The notes: generated by a model not told the origin, from the sequence alone. Numbered from the stretch's first letter, positions 21,261 to 30,046 are shown. The stretch: DNA of 64,000 nucleotides from G963704535 sp963704535 (GCA_963704535.1 OY969916.1:10416001-10480000); one strand, 5' to 3'. Translations and numbers: made by a program.

Positions 21261-21293
21261 GTGACACTTGTTGTCACACGCTCATGGTACACT
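21260..21293 (+). promoter_or_regulatory. operator-like palindrome and extended -10 upstream of the DUF4132 pair
   Basis: TGTGACA-CTTGT-TGTCACA (21260-21278) has perfect 7-base arms. TGGTACACT (21285-21293) follows immediately and looks like an extended -10. This suggests a dimeric repressor or activator site controlling the 21447-24746 genes. Confidence 0.4.
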
Positions 21294-21347
21294 GGTTCCA
21301 AGTGATGAGCCGGTACGATAGTCTTTCAGAAAAAGAACTGGAAAGGG

Positions 21348-21382
21348 AGGGGCACGGGGAGGGCCGCCCTCCCCTTAAACCC
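21348..21382. repeat. GC-rich leader hairpin upstream of the DUF4132 pair
   Basis: GGGGAGGGCCGCCCTCCCC within 21348-21382 is a self-complementary palindrome about 65 bases before the start at 21447. Confidence 0.6.
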
Positions 21383-21446
21383 CACCCCACCCCGCCGCAA
21401 GCAGTCCAGATCATTTCTGAAGAACTAGAGCAAAAAGGAGCAACCC

Positions 21447-21851
21447 ATGAGCGAGACCATGACCCTGGCCGTGACGACCTACGTCTTCGGGTTGGGCGCC
21501 GAGCGCAAGACCCCGCCGGTGTATGTGCGCCTGCACGAACGCACGCTGCCGGCCCGCGCCCTGATCGCCGAGCATGTTCGCGCCGAAGTACAGCGCGCCC
21601 AGTCGTGCCGCACTTCGAGCCTGGCGCTGCACTACATGCTGGCCGACGACCTGCGCGCCAGCCCAGCCCCCTCCGTCACCCCCACGCTTGACGCCGAGAC
21701 CGAGACCTGCCGCGCCTACACCGGGCTGGCCGAGCGCCGCTACATCCTGGTAGTCGACGGGGTCGGCGTACACGACCTCGACGCGCCACTGAACCTCACC
21801 GAGCGCAGCGTCGTCAGCTTCGTGCGGCTCCTGCCGCTGATCGGAGGCTAA
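21447..21851 (+). CDS. small protein of unknown function paired with DUF4132
   Basis: A 134-residue protein preceded by an AAAAGGAG site. It begins MSETMTLAVTTYVFGLG and ends in RSVVSFVRLLPLIGG. The middle contains a repeated Tyr/Arg-rich pattern without a recognisable motif, no signal peptide and no membrane helix. Only three bases separate it from the large DUF4132 gene, so the two are co-expressed and probably act together. I do not recognise a family. Confidence 0.65.
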   Translation: MSETMTLAVTTYVFGLGAERKTPPVYVRLHERTLPARALIAEHVRAEVQRAQSCRTSSLALHYMLADDLRASPAPSVTPTLDAETETCRAYTGLAERRYILVVDGVGVHDLDAPLNLTERSVVSFVRLLPLIGG

Positions 21852-21854
21852 ACC

Positions 21855-24746
21855 ATGAGCAGCCAATCGTTCGCGCTCGCCCAGCTTCAACATACGCTGG
21901 GCACCAACGCCACCGACGATGCGCTCTGGCGCGACCTGCGGCAGTTCGAGGGGGCGGCGCTGCCGGCCATCGACACGCTGTGGGAGCTTGACCGCATCAC
22001 CGACGGCTCGTTCTGGCACATCATCCACCCACGCGACGAGGCGACGAGGCTGCTGCACGCCCAGCGCGTCGACGAAGCCGTTCGCCAAGTCTACGCCAAG
22101 CTGGGCGATCGCCAGGCCAGCCGTTGTGCGGCGGCCTTTTTCCTCAGTCCACAGCTCTGGCAGCCCGCCTACACCCAGCGCCACTACGCCGACTACAACC
22201 ATCGCGGCAACGTCCAATCGCAGCTCCTGGCGCGGGTGGCCGAGGCGTGCCTCAACCAGCGCATCCCGCCCGACTGGATCGCGCGCCTGGGGCAACGGAT
22301 GCTGACCCTCTGCGTGGCCACCACCGGCGGCGATCACCCCGACCTGGGCGCCTGCGTCGAATATCTGCTGGCCACCGGCGACCGGGCGTCGTCGTCGCTG
22401 CTGGGCGCGCTGACGCTGGGCGACTGGAACCTGGCCTGGGAAAGCCTGGTCAAACTGGCCGGGCAAAAGCACGCGCCGGCGGTTGAGCGCCTGCGCACCC
22501 GCTGGCAGGGCCAGGGAGCCCGGCACGTCGTCGCGCTGCTGCACTGGCTGCACCGCCAGGGCCGGCTTGACGCGCGAGCCTTCCGGCGGGCGCTTGAAGC
22601 GCTGCCGGAGAGCTTGCGCCTGGTCAACATGACCTTCGGCCAGGTCGGCAAGCCGCATGAAAATGATGCCGCATTCATCGACACACTGCGGAAGCTGACC
22701 GACGCAGTACTGTGGGAAATGCTCTGTGACTTCCGACCGGAAACCTGGCCCACGCTCAGCCGGATCGGCTACCTCGGCGGCGGGCGCTACCTGCTGCGGC
22801 TGCTGGAAGAGGCCGAGCGCCAGGGGCTGGCGCGGCTCGCGCCGAACCGCTCCGGCACCGGCCAGATCGCCGGCGTGCTGAGCCACCTCTTCGGGGTGCT
22901 CAAGCGGCGCGACGACGACGAAAGCGCCGCACTGGTGCCGCTGCTGCGCCAGGTCGGCGCCCCGGCGCTGCTGATGGCGCTGCCGCACGCGCGCCCCTAC
23001 GAGGCCGACCTGTGCGCGGCGCTCGACTGGCCCGGCAGCCACGCGCTGGTGGCGCTGCTGCACCGGCTCGAAGAGCAGAGCCCGGCCCGCTCCACCGACC
23101 CCAGCGCCGGCGTGGTGCGGCGGCAGGAGGTGCTGGACGTCGTCGCATCGATGGATGAGGGGCATGTCCAGGCGCTGCTCGACAGCTTCATCGAGCACTG
23201 CCCGGCGGCAGTGCTGCTGGTGCGCGCGGTGCTGGGCTGGAACCGCAAGGATGTGCGGCGGCTGTTCGGCCGGCGCAACCAACTCGCCGCCCGCGCCCTA
23301 CCGCTGCTGCCCATGGACGATCCTGGCGAGGTGCTCCAGCGCTACCTGATGCTGACCAAGTATCAGCGCGAGGCCAACAGCAGCGGCGCCGGCCGAAAAG
23401 CCTACGAGCGCGCCGCCGCGCAGTCCGGCCTGGCCAGTCTGGCGCTCCACGCCGGCTACGCCGACGTCACTCGGCTCGAATGGGCGATGGAGGACCGGCT
23501 CGGCGCCGAGACCGTCGCGCTGGGGCGGCAGTGGGAGATCGAGGGCTACACGCTCACGCTGGCGCTGGGCGACCAGGGCCCGGCGGTCACGGTGCGCAGC
23601 CCGAAGAAGCTGCTCAAGCGCACGCCCTCCGTCGTCACCCGCGACTACGCCTACCGCGAGGTACGCACGGTGCTGGAGCAGGCCCAGGACCAGGAGCGGC
23701 GCTACCGGCTGGCATTCCTCAACGCCATGCGCGCCGGCCAGCCACTTAGCAGCGACGAGCTTGCGCTGCTGCGGCGCAACCGGCTGGCGACCGCGCTGCT
23801 GGAGCGGCTGGTGCTGATCGACGAGGCTGGCGCGATCGGCCTGTTTCGCGGCGAAGACTGCTCGCTTGAGGGCGTGTACGGCGAGCGGGTGCTGATCGCC
23901 GGCGCAGTCACGATCGCTCACCCGTACACGCTGGCGCAGGCCGGGCTGCTGGCCGACTGGCAGGCCGAGATCGTCCGGCGCCAGATCGTGCAGCCGTTCA
24001 AGCAGATCTTCCGCGAGCTGTACCTGCTCACCCCGGCCGAGCAAGCGGCGGTCCACGCCTCGGCGCGCTTGGCCGGCCGGCGGCTCAAGGGGCGCCAGGC
24101 GATCGCCGTCCTGGCCAACCTGGGCTGGGAGGTCGACGGCTACGAGACCGTTCGCAAGCCGTTCTACGACCTGGGCTTCGCGGCCCACTTCCAAACCGGC
24201 AGCTACCGCGACTACTACAGCGACGACGACGACGATGGGGCGACGACCGGCGTGCTGACCTTCTGGCCGCTCAAGCGCGAGTACGCTGCCGGTCGTGAGC
24301 AGCGCGTCGCGCTGGCCGACATCCCGCCGCTGGCCTTCTCGGAGGTGCTGCGCGACCTGGATACCGTGACCGTCATCGCGCACCAGAGCGAGGAGCGCGG
24401 CACCTCGAAGGAGGTGTTGAGCCAGCGCGGCGACCTGGTGCGCGCCACTGCCGCCGCCCTGGGCCTGGCGCAGGTGCGGGTCGAGGAGCCGCACGTCCAC
24501 GTGCGCGGCGCGCTGACCGGCTACCGCATCCACCTGGCAACCGGCGCGATCTACCTGGAATCGGGCCAGTACCTGTGCATCGTGCCGGCCGCCAAGGAGC
24601 GCAAGGCGATCTACCTGCCGTTCGCCGAGGGCGGCGAGCCGATCGTCAGCGAGATCATCAGCAAGGTGCTGCTGCTCGCCAATGACACCCGCATCACCGA
24701 CGGCACCATCCTGGCCCAGATCGCGCCCCTTCGGCAGGCGGCGTAG
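21855..24746 (+). CDS. DUF4132 domain protein (MolR/YehI-like)
   Basis: A 963-residue largely helical protein. The N-terminal 550 residues are HEAT-like helical hairpins. The C-terminal 400 contain the DUF4132 core: LEWAMEDRLGAETVALGRQW, then LVLIDEAGAIGLFRGED and QIFRELYLLTPAEQ, ending in IISKVLLLANDTRITDGTIL, all typical of MolR/YehI proteins. An acidic stretch YYSDDDDDGA occurs near residue 795. The biochemical role of the family is unknown; members often sit beside WGR-domain or AAA proteins. The start at 21855 follows the small gene closely. The gene ends at a cluster of three palindromes. Confidence 0.8.
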   Translation: MSSQSFALAQLQHTLGTNATDDALWRDLRQFEGAALPAIDTLWELDRITDGSFWHIIHPRDEATRLLHAQRVDEAVRQVYAKLGDRQASRCAAAFFLSPQLWQPAYTQRHYADYNHRGNVQSQLLARVAEACLNQRIPPDWIARLGQRMLTLCVATTGGDHPDLGACVEYLLATGDRASSSLLGALTLGDWNLAWESLVKLAGQKHAPAVERLRTRWQGQGARHVVALLHWLHRQGRLDARAFRRALEALPESLRLVNMTFGQVGKPHENDAAFIDTLRKLTDAVLWEMLCDFRPETWPTLSRIGYLGGGRYLLRLLEEAERQGLARLAPNRSGTGQIAGVLSHLFGVLKRRDDDESAALVPLLRQVGAPALLMALPHARPYEADLCAALDWPGSHALVALLHRLEEQSPARSTDPSAGVVRRQEVLDVVASMDEGHVQALLDSFIEHCPAAVLLVRAVLGWNRKDVRRLFGRRNQLAARALPLLPMDDPGEVLQRYLMLTKYQREANSSGAGRKAYERAAAQSGLASLALHAGYADVTRLEWAMEDRLGAETVALGRQWEIEGYTLTLALGDQGPAVTVRSPKKLLKRTPSVVTRDYAYREVRTVLEQAQDQERRYRLAFLNAMRAGQPLSSDELALLRRNRLATALLERLVLIDEAGAIGLFRGEDCSLEGVYGERVLIAGAVTIAHPYTLAQAGLLADWQAEIVRRQIVQPFKQIFRELYLLTPAEQAAVHASARLAGRRLKGRQAIAVLANLGWEVDGYETVRKPFYDLGFAAHFQTGSYRDYYSDDDDDGATTGVLTFWPLKREYAAGREQRVALADIPPLAFSEVLRDLDTVTVIAHQSEERGTSKEVLSQRGDLVRATAAALGLAQVRVEEPHVHVRGALTGYRIHLATGAIYLESGQYLCIVPAAKERKAIYLPFAEGGEPIVSEIISKVLLLANDTRITDGTILAQIAPLRQAA

Positions 24747-24759
24747 CGCTGAGATACTG

Positions 24760-24810
24760 TGGTGGAAAGGGGAGCTTGAGGGGCGGCCCCTCAAGCTCCC
24801 CTTTCCACCA
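24760..24810. terminator. perfect 24-bp hairpin after the DUF4132 gene
   Basis: TGGTGGAAAGGGGAGCTTGA and its reverse complement flank GGGGCGGCCCC. The hairpin lies just behind the stop at 24746 in a convergent region and is the longest of the GC-rich hairpin family. Confidence 0.65.
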
Positions 24811-24816
24811 CAGACT

Positions 24817-24861
24817 AAACCCTTCGGGTCTGCGACCAACTTGTGCAGACCCGAAGGGTTT
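24817..24861. repeat. AAACCCTTCGGGTCTGC palindrome
   Basis: Perfect 17-base arms at 24817-24833 and 24845-24861 surround an 11-base loop. The arrangement is related to 1129-1190. Confidence 0.8.
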
Positions 24862-24874
24862 CGAGTTCTTAAAG

Positions 24875-24950
24875 CCTATCCGAATAACCGCATCCTGGAC
24901 CCAGAGGGTACCCCGGCGTAGCCGTATCGAAGGGCGGTTATTCGGATAGG
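24875..24950. repeat. palindromic element related to the in-gene elements at 39999 and 59498
   Basis: Arms CCTATCCGAATAACCG and CGGTTATTCGGATAGG are perfect 16-mers. The centre shares CCTGGACCCAGAGGGTACC and CGTATCGAAGG with the element at 39999-40166. Confidence 0.75.
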
Positions 24951-24953
24951 TTC

Positions 24954-25439
24954 TTAGCCGATCCACTGCTGCCATTGTTCGGACAGTGGCCGTCCCAGCG
25001 CCTTCATGTATACGCTGGTCTTGCCGTAGAAGATCAGGAGCGCCTCCTTGTAAACATCCAGGTTGATCTGCGGCGGCAGCGTGAAATGGCCGCGATCGAT
25101 CACACGGTTGACGATTTCCTCCTTCGCCAGCCCCGCGATTGTGGCCTTGAGTTCGGCGTCGAGCGCCGCGAACCAGGCTGAAAGCTGCTGTACGCTGCTT
25201 GTCAGCCCGGCGTCGGTGTTGCGGTAGCTGAAATCCAGCTTGAAGGTCCTGAACGATTCGATGTAGGCCCGCTCGACTTCGCCGATCTCGCGGCACAGCT
25301 CGCCCAAGGTCGGGTTCGTTTCTGTGGGTCGGTAGCCCAAGTCATCGTCGGTGATTAACTCTAGGAGCTGGTTGCGCAGCCTCTGGTACATCTCAAACGT
25401 CGAGAAGTACCCCTGCATGATGCTGTTCACTGTCCTCAC
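24954..25439 (-). CDS. DinB-superfamily protein
   Basis: A helical protein of 154-161 residues. MQGYFSTFEMYQRLRNQLLELI, NPTLGELCREIGEVERAYIES and the DRGHFTLPPQINLDVYKEALL region match DinB-like four-helix proteins, although the metal-ligand set is incomplete. The start is uncertain between a GTG at 25439 and an ATG at 25418, with GGAGG just upstream of the former. It follows the methyltransferase gene by ten bases on the same strand, so it is the second gene of an operon. Confidence 0.7.
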   Translation of the reverse strand: MRTVNSIMQGYFSTFEMYQRLRNQLLELITDDDLGYRPTETNPTLGELCREIGEVERAYIESFRTFKLDFSYRNTDAGLTSSVQQLSAWFAALDAELKATIAGLAKEEIVNRVIDRGHFTLPPQINLDVYKEALLIFYGKTSVYMKALGRPLSEQWQQWIG

Positions 25440-25449
25440 CTCCAGCTTA

Positions 25450-26127
25450 TCAATCGCGATTACCTATGCTTGTTCCGCCTGCTCCGATCAGCTCCGGCTT
25501 GCGGGCGAGCAGATACCCGCGTCGGCTGGGATACTCGACCGCCAGGTAGGGCTGCCGCTCGATACGCGCTTCGACGATGAACCCAGCGCCGGCCAGGTGC
25601 GCTTCGATCACCCCCGTCTCGTAGAAGTGAAAGTCGAGGGCGACCGGCTGCCCCCACCATTCGTCGAGGTGAACACATTCCTGGCCGATGTGAAAGGCCA
25701 GCAGCAGCAGCCCGCCGGGGCACAGCGCCCGGTGGAACTCACGTAGGGCCATCGGCAGCTCGCCGGGCGGGAGGTGGATGATCGAGTAGAACGCCGCGAT
25801 CCCGCCCCAGGCGTCATCCTCCACATCCAGCGCCAGCATTGAGCCCTGGTGGAACGGGATCTCCGGCGACAGGCGCCGCGCCAGCGCCACCATGCCCGGC
25901 GAAAGATCGATCCCCAGCGCCGGTACGCCGCGCTCGTGCAGGTAACGGGCGATCTGCCCAGGGCCGCAGCCGACATCGGTGACCGGGCCGCGCCCCTGCG
26001 TCTGCTCGGCGAAGGCATCGAGCAGGGCGCGATCCAGCGGCTTGTGGGCCAGCTCGCCGAACAGCCGGGCTGCGTACTCGTCGGCGACACGGTCATAGCT
26101 GGCTTGGAGGGCGTTCTGTCGGTCCAT
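25450..26127 (-). CDS. class I SAM-dependent methyltransferase
   Basis: A 225-residue methyltransferase. Motif I is VTDVGCGPGQIARYL, the acidic end of strand 2 lies in LGIDLSPGMVALARR, and motif IV is AFYSIIHLPPGELPM. These are typical of small-molecule methyltransferases of the Methyltransf_11/25 type. The ATG at 26127 has AAGGAG seven bases upstream. The substrate is unknown. It is the first gene of an operon with the DinB-like gene. Confidence 0.85.
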   Translation of the reverse strand: MDRQNALQASYDRVADEYAARLFGELAHKPLDRALLDAFAEQTQGRGPVTDVGCGPGQIARYLHERGVPALGIDLSPGMVALARRLSPEIPFHQGSMLALDVEDDAWGGIAAFYSIIHLPPGELPMALREFHRALCPGGLLLLAFHIGQECVHLDEWWGQPVALDFHFYETGVIEAHLAGAGFIVEARIERQPYLAVEYPSRRGYLLARKPELIGAGGTSIGNRD

Positions 26128-26194
26128 CGGGCGCTCCTTGTCGCAATGTTGGCGGGCTTTATCATACACCAATGTCGCCACGATCGTGCGCCGA

Positions 26195-26224
26195 TTGTCG
26201 AAACCTCGCGCGCTGTGCTACACT
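26195..26224 (+). promoter_or_regulatory. promoter for the metallo-beta-lactamase gene
   Basis: TTGTCG (26195-26200), an 18-base spacer and TACACT (26219-26224), preceded by TGC, give a credible extended promoter. The transcript would begin just before the 26229 repeat array. Confidence 0.5.
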
Positions 26225-26228
26225 GCGG

Positions 26229-26316
26229 GGGCGGCCACGGAGGGCGGCCACGGAGGGCGGCCACGGAGGGCGGCCACGGAGCCACGGAGGGCGGCCACGG
26301 AGGGCCTGCCCTACAG
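26229..26316 (+). repeat. tandem GGGCGGCCACGGA array plus unit element
   Basis: About six 13-base units run head to tail and end with the GGCCTGCCCTACAGGT tail found with this family elsewhere. The array forms most of the leader of the gene at 26381 and is followed by TTCTTTGTTCTTTGTTCTC and CAATTCTCAATTCTC units. Confidence 0.85.
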
Positions 26317-26380
26317 GTCTTGTTACTCGGTTCTTTGTTCTTTGTTCTCAACGGTCGGTTCTCAATTCTCAATTCTCACC

Positions 26381-27388
26381 ATGAGTATCATCTTTCAGGT
26401 GCTCGGCGCGCCGGGGCGCGATAACGCGGTGCTGGTCCGTGTCGATAGCGGGCAGGCGATCACTCGGCTGCTGTTCGACTGCGGCGAGGCGTGCCTGGAC
26501 GACCTGGCGCCGGCCGAGGTGCTGGCGATCGACCATGTGCTGTTCTCGCACTTGCACATGGATCACGTCGGCGGCTTCGACTCGCTGTTTCGCCGCACCT
26601 ACAACCGCGCGAGCAAGCCAAACGTGATCTGGGGGCCGCCCGAGACCGGCCGGATCATGCACCACAGGTTTCGCGGCTTTCTGTGGAACCTCCACGCCGA
26701 TCAGCCGGGCACCTGGTACGTCAACGATATCGTCCCCGACCGCGTGGCTGGCTGGCGCTACGAGGCCGCCGAGGCGTTCGCCCACGCCCACGATCTCGGC
26801 GCGCGGTTGCTCGGCGGGCCGATCCTCGATACGCCGGCGTTCACGGTCGCCGCGCTTCAGATGGATCACCTGACCCCTTCGCTCGCCTATGTGGTTCGCG
26901 AGAAGCCGCGCCTGCACGTCGACAATGCCCAGATTGAGCGGCTGGGCCTGCCGTACGGCCCGTGGCTGCGGCAGCTCAAAGATCCAGCCGCCGGCCCGAC
27001 CGTCAATATCGGCGGCGTGCAGCATGACTTGGCCGCCCTGCGCGAGTTGCTGCTGCTGGCCCAGCCCGGCGCGTCGCTGGCCTACCTTACCGATTTCCTG
27101 TTGGACGACGACGCCGTCGCGCGGCTGCTGCCGGCGGTCTCAGGGTGCGACACCCTGATCTGCGAGAGCCAGTACCGCCACGCCGACCTGGCGCTGGCCC
27201 GGCGAAACTACCACATGACGGCGGCCCAGGCGGCCGATCTGGCCCAGCGCGCGGGCGCCGGCGAGTTGGTACTCGTTCATCTCTCCGAGCAATATCAGCG
27301 CGAGGGCCGGCTGGAATTGCTGGAGGAGGCCAGGGCGATCTTCCCCAACACCCATTTTCCTGAGCATTGGCGCGCCGCGTTGCTGTGA
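26381..27388 (+). CDS. metallo-beta-lactamase-fold hydrolase, RNase Z-like
   Basis: A 335-residue MBL-fold protein. Zinc ligands: SHLHMDHVGG (HxHxDH), the later HAHD and MDHLTPSLAYV, Asp in AYLTDFLLDD, and a final LVLVHLSEQY. The ICESQY and HMTAAQAADLAQRAGAG blocks are those of RNase Z/ElaC-like and arylsulfatase-type MBL proteins. Whether it processes tRNA is unclear, because an exosite insertion cannot be confirmed. The start codon directly follows repeat DNA and has no ribosome site, so translation may be weak. It is followed by a co-directional small gene after 12 bases. Confidence 0.82.
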   Translation: MSIIFQVLGAPGRDNAVLVRVDSGQAITRLLFDCGEACLDDLAPAEVLAIDHVLFSHLHMDHVGGFDSLFRRTYNRASKPNVIWGPPETGRIMHHRFRGFLWNLHADQPGTWYVNDIVPDRVAGWRYEAAEAFAHAHDLGARLLGGPILDTPAFTVAALQMDHLTPSLAYVVREKPRLHVDNAQIERLGLPYGPWLRQLKDPAAGPTVNIGGVQHDLAALRELLLLAQPGASLAYLTDFLLDDDAVARLLPAVSGCDTLICESQYRHADLALARRNYHMTAAQAADLAQRAGAGELVLVHLSEQYQREGRLELLEEARAIFPNTHFPEHWRAALL

Positions 27389-27400
27389 GAGGACCGTACA

Positions 27401-27799
27401 ATGTCATCGTTTCAATCCTGGGGATACCGGGAATTGCAGCACCTGGCCGACGACCTGCTGCTCGAAGTTCCGGGGGCGGTGGAGCAAAGCGTTGTTTTCT
27501 TTGAGGCCGAGACGCGCGGGTATTGGCACAATCGCGGGCGAGCGCTGCTGGCCCGCCGGTTCAAGTACGTCCGGTTGACGCCGACGCAACAAGAGCGCTT
27601 GCTCCAGGCCATCCTGCGGCGGCTCGCGACCGGCACCTTCACCGAACAGTTCAAGGACCAGTTGCGTCTGGCCCGCCACCTGGACCGCGACCGCCTGGTA
27701 GCAATCGCCCGCACCTGTGCTTCCTCGCCGAGAGACTACGTGCGTCGCTATGCCGGCTGGGTGCTGGCTATCTGCGCCAATTCGTTTGCTGGAGATTAG
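27401..27799 (+). CDS. hypothetical helical protein, 132 residues
   Basis: A soluble, Arg-rich helical protein with GAGAGGA eight bases before the ATG. It lies 12 bases behind the MBL gene and is probably its operon partner. The sequence contains FTEQFKDQLRLARHLDRDRL and ends in YAGWVLAICANSFAGD. No family is recognised and no catalytic motif stands out. Confidence 0.6.
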   Translation: MSSFQSWGYRELQHLADDLLLEVPGAVEQSVVFFEAETRGYWHNRGRALLARRFKYVRLTPTQQERLLQAILRRLATGTFTEQFKDQLRLARHLDRDRLVAIARTCASSPRDYVRRYAGWVLAICANSFAGD

Positions 27800-27851
27800 A
27801 GATTGGAGATTGGGACGCCTTCATCAATGTCTAATCTCCAATCCCTAATCT
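27793..27851. terminator. bidirectional hairpin between convergent genes
   Basis: AGATTAGAGATTGGAGATT (27793-27811) pairs with AATCTCCAATCCCTAATCT (27833-27851) with one mismatch. It serves the ends of both the 27401 gene and the MFS gene, and its units also appear at 59475-59495. Confidence 0.7.
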
Positions 27852-29102
27852 CTACTCTCCCAGCGAGGAGTCCGCTACCTGGAGGACCGCGATCAGCCCC
27901 GCGAACGAAAGCGCCACCAGCGTCCACAACAGCCCTGGGTACCCTCCCAGCAGCGTGGCCAACGCCCCGGCCCCGATCGGCGCTAGCGTTCGCGCGCCGG
28001 TCAGGCCAAGGCTCTGCGCGCCGTTGATGCTGCCATAGTGCGCCTGCCCGTATCGCTCGGCCAGCAGCGCCGCCCGCATGATCGTCAGCGTGCCGGAGCC
28101 GGCCCCAAACAGCGCCACATAGACCAGCGCACCCGCCGCGCTCGGCGCGAGGGCGAGCACGCTCAGCCCCGCGATCTGCATCCCGATCAGCCCGGCGGTG
28201 ACCACCCGGCGCGAATAGCGGTCGCCCAGCGGGCCGATGATCAGCCGCCCGGCCAGCGACATGAGTCCGAACAGCCCGGCCACCATGGCCGCGAAGGATG
28301 GGCTGTGGCCGCGCTCCACCAGGTAGGGGATGAGGTGGACGGTGAGCGCGACCGTCGTGAAGGTGCTGATGGCGAAGGCGAAGGTCAGCCACCAGAAGCC
28401 AGCCTCGCGTAGTGCGTCGCCCGCCCCCACGCTCGGCTCGGGCGCGGGTGGCTGCGGGGTGGCCGGCGTCTCCGCCGGCGCTCCATCCGGCAGCAAGCCC
28501 AGGTCCTGCGGGCGCCGACGCAGCAGCAGGAGATGTGGCGGGATCGTAATGCCTGCCAGGATGCCGGCCAGCACCAGGATCGCCGCGCGCCAGCCGAGCG
28601 CTTGGGCCAGCCAGTCGCTCAGCGGAATGAACAGGAAGCTGGCCCAGGCGCCGAAGAATGTCAGCACGGTGAGCGCCCGCCCGCGCTGGCGGCGGAACCA
28701 GGTGGCGACGATCACGAAGGCTGGCTCGTACAGCACTGCCGCCGTCGCGACCCCGATCCCGGCCATGATCAGGTAGAAGCCCCATAGGCTCTGCACCTGC
28801 GACCAGGCCACCAGCATCAGGCTGCCCAAGCAGGACCCGGCGGTCATCAGCGCCCGTGGGCCGTGCCGGTCGAGCCAGCGCCCAACCGGCACGGCGGCGA
28901 TCCCCGAGCACAGCAACGCCAGCGAGTAGGCACCGGTGATGGCGACGCGCGACCAGCCTAGATCGGCCTGCATCGGCGCGACGAAGACCGTGAAGGCGTA
29001 GTAAAGGATGCCCCAGGAGACCACCTCGGTGACTGAGACGGCGTCCAGCATCACCCAGCCGTAGTAGAAGCGCCCGAGCAGGGGCCGTACCAGTACACGC
29101 AT
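27852..29102 (-). CDS. major facilitator superfamily transporter
   Basis: A 416-residue protein with twelve predicted membrane helices in two halves, split by a Pro-rich cytoplasmic linker (PAETPATPQPPAPEP). The MFS motif A-like segment GRWLDRHGPRALM follows helix 2, with GPLGDRYSRRVV in the second half. The overall look (FYYGWVMLDAVSVTEVVSWG) resembles oxalate:formate antiporter/monocarboxylate-type MFS proteins. The cargo cannot be deduced. AAGGAG lies ten bases before the ATG. Confidence 0.85.
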   Translation of the reverse strand: MRVLVRPLLGRFYYGWVMLDAVSVTEVVSWGILYYAFTVFVAPMQADLGWSRVAITGAYSLALLCSGIAAVPVGRWLDRHGPRALMTAGSCLGSLMLVAWSQVQSLWGFYLIMAGIGVATAAVLYEPAFVIVATWFRRQRGRALTVLTFFGAWASFLFIPLSDWLAQALGWRAAILVLAGILAGITIPPHLLLLRRRPQDLGLLPDGAPAETPATPQPPAPEPSVGAGDALREAGFWWLTFAFAISTFTTVALTVHLIPYLVERGHSPSFAAMVAGLFGLMSLAGRLIIGPLGDRYSRRVVTAGLIGMQIAGLSVLALAPSAAGALVYVALFGAGSGTLTIMRAALLAERYGQAHYGSINGAQSLGLTGARTLAPIGAGALATLLGGYPGLLWTLVALSFAGLIAVLQVADSSLGE

Positions 29103-29328
29103 CGTTGGGGTGCTCCTTGTTCACGGGGAAGTGAGGCGTGCCGGAATCAACAGCGGCCTACCACACGTTGTCGCTACCAATCACTACGGTTCGGAAGCGT
29201 CTGCACCGCTTCTGCCATATATTCTACATCAGCCGCGGCCGCTACGTAAATCGTGGTTGCCTGAGGCTGATCTGCTCCGTACGATCTTCCTGCGTGGGCC
29301 GCTGATCGAGGAAACGGGAGGAATGACA

Positions 29329-29372
29329 CGCAAACACGCCCACCGAGCAGGTCTCGGTGGGGCGTGTTTGCG
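29329..29372 (-). terminator. strong terminator hairpin for the small secreted protein
   Basis: CGCAAACACGCC-CACCGAG pairs with CTCGGTG-GGCGTGTTTGCG around CAGGT with one bulged base. It lies 30 bases past the stop of the minus-strand gene at 29402. The remaining 29103-29328 stretch shows nothing convincing. Confidence 0.7.
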
Positions 29373-29401
29373 ATTCTCCGGGTCCTTTGTGCCCGGCGTG
29401 C

Positions 29402-29806
29402 CTACGGCGCGTTGGCGTCGGTCTGCAACGTCAGCGTGACGGTCGCGCCTTGGGCGCCAAGGTTGCGGGCGCACAGCTTGAACTGGCCGGGGAACAGGCC
29501 CGGCGACGAGGCCGAATTCGAGTCCACCACCCAGTGCGTCTCCGTATCCGAACTCTGCGCCAGGTCGTTGAAGCTCAACCCGCCATTGGTGCTCCCGTGC
29601 AGACTGAAGCGCACGCCGCGATTGGAGTCGCCCACGCCGTGGACCTTATAGCTGCCCGAGATGACGGGGAGACAGACACGGCTTCCTGGCGAGACGATGA
29701 TGGTGGTGGGTCCCGCGCTGGCGGCGAAGGCGCTGCCGACAGTACCCGCCAGGGCGAGCAGGGCGATGAGCATGGTGCCCATGACGGTGCGAATGAATGG
29801 TCGCAT
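29402..29806 (-). CDS. small secreted protein of unknown function
   Basis: A 134-residue protein with a clear signal peptide (MRPFIRTVMGTMLIALLALA, cleavage near AFA-ASA). The mature part is beta-rich, Gly/Ser/Thr-rich, and has only two cysteines (RVCLPV and KLCARN), likely disulfide-bonded. The pattern suggests a small beta-sandwich. AGGAGG stands seven bases before the ATG and a strong terminator follows, so it is a single-gene unit. No family is recognised. Confidence 0.7.
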   Translation of the reverse strand: MRPFIRTVMGTMLIALLALAGTVGSAFAASAGPTTIIVSPGSRVCLPVISGSYKVHGVGDSNRGVRFSLHGSTNGGLSFNDLAQSSDTETHWVVDSNSASSPGLFPGQFKLCARNLGAQGATVTLTLQTDANAP

Positions 29807-30046
29807 GAGAGGTCCTCCTAATTGATGTGTGATGCTTACTTCCAGTGCTCCTCGTTCCGGCTGCGCACACCGTAACTCGGTTGCATAAGAATAGTCGAGT
29901 CGTGAGGGCGGTTTGGATCAAAAAGAGAGTAAGGGTTTGGTTAAGGCTGGATTGTCCTACGAGCGAGTGGTCGACACGCCTGATGCTCCGCTGGTGCCGC
30001 GCCCCTGCTACACTCTCCCGTAGGAACCGCGCCTACCCTGCTCGCC

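Noticed and set aside
21411..23282. 623-residue minus-strand open frame opposite DUF4132
   Set aside because: It has low-complexity Ala/Gln/Arg/His composition typical of the complement of a high-GC gene. It has no motif and no ribosome site.
26229..26316. CRISPR or zinc-finger-like repeat coding region
   Set aside because: Units of 13 bases shift the frame each time and have no spacers. It is a noncoding tandem repeat.
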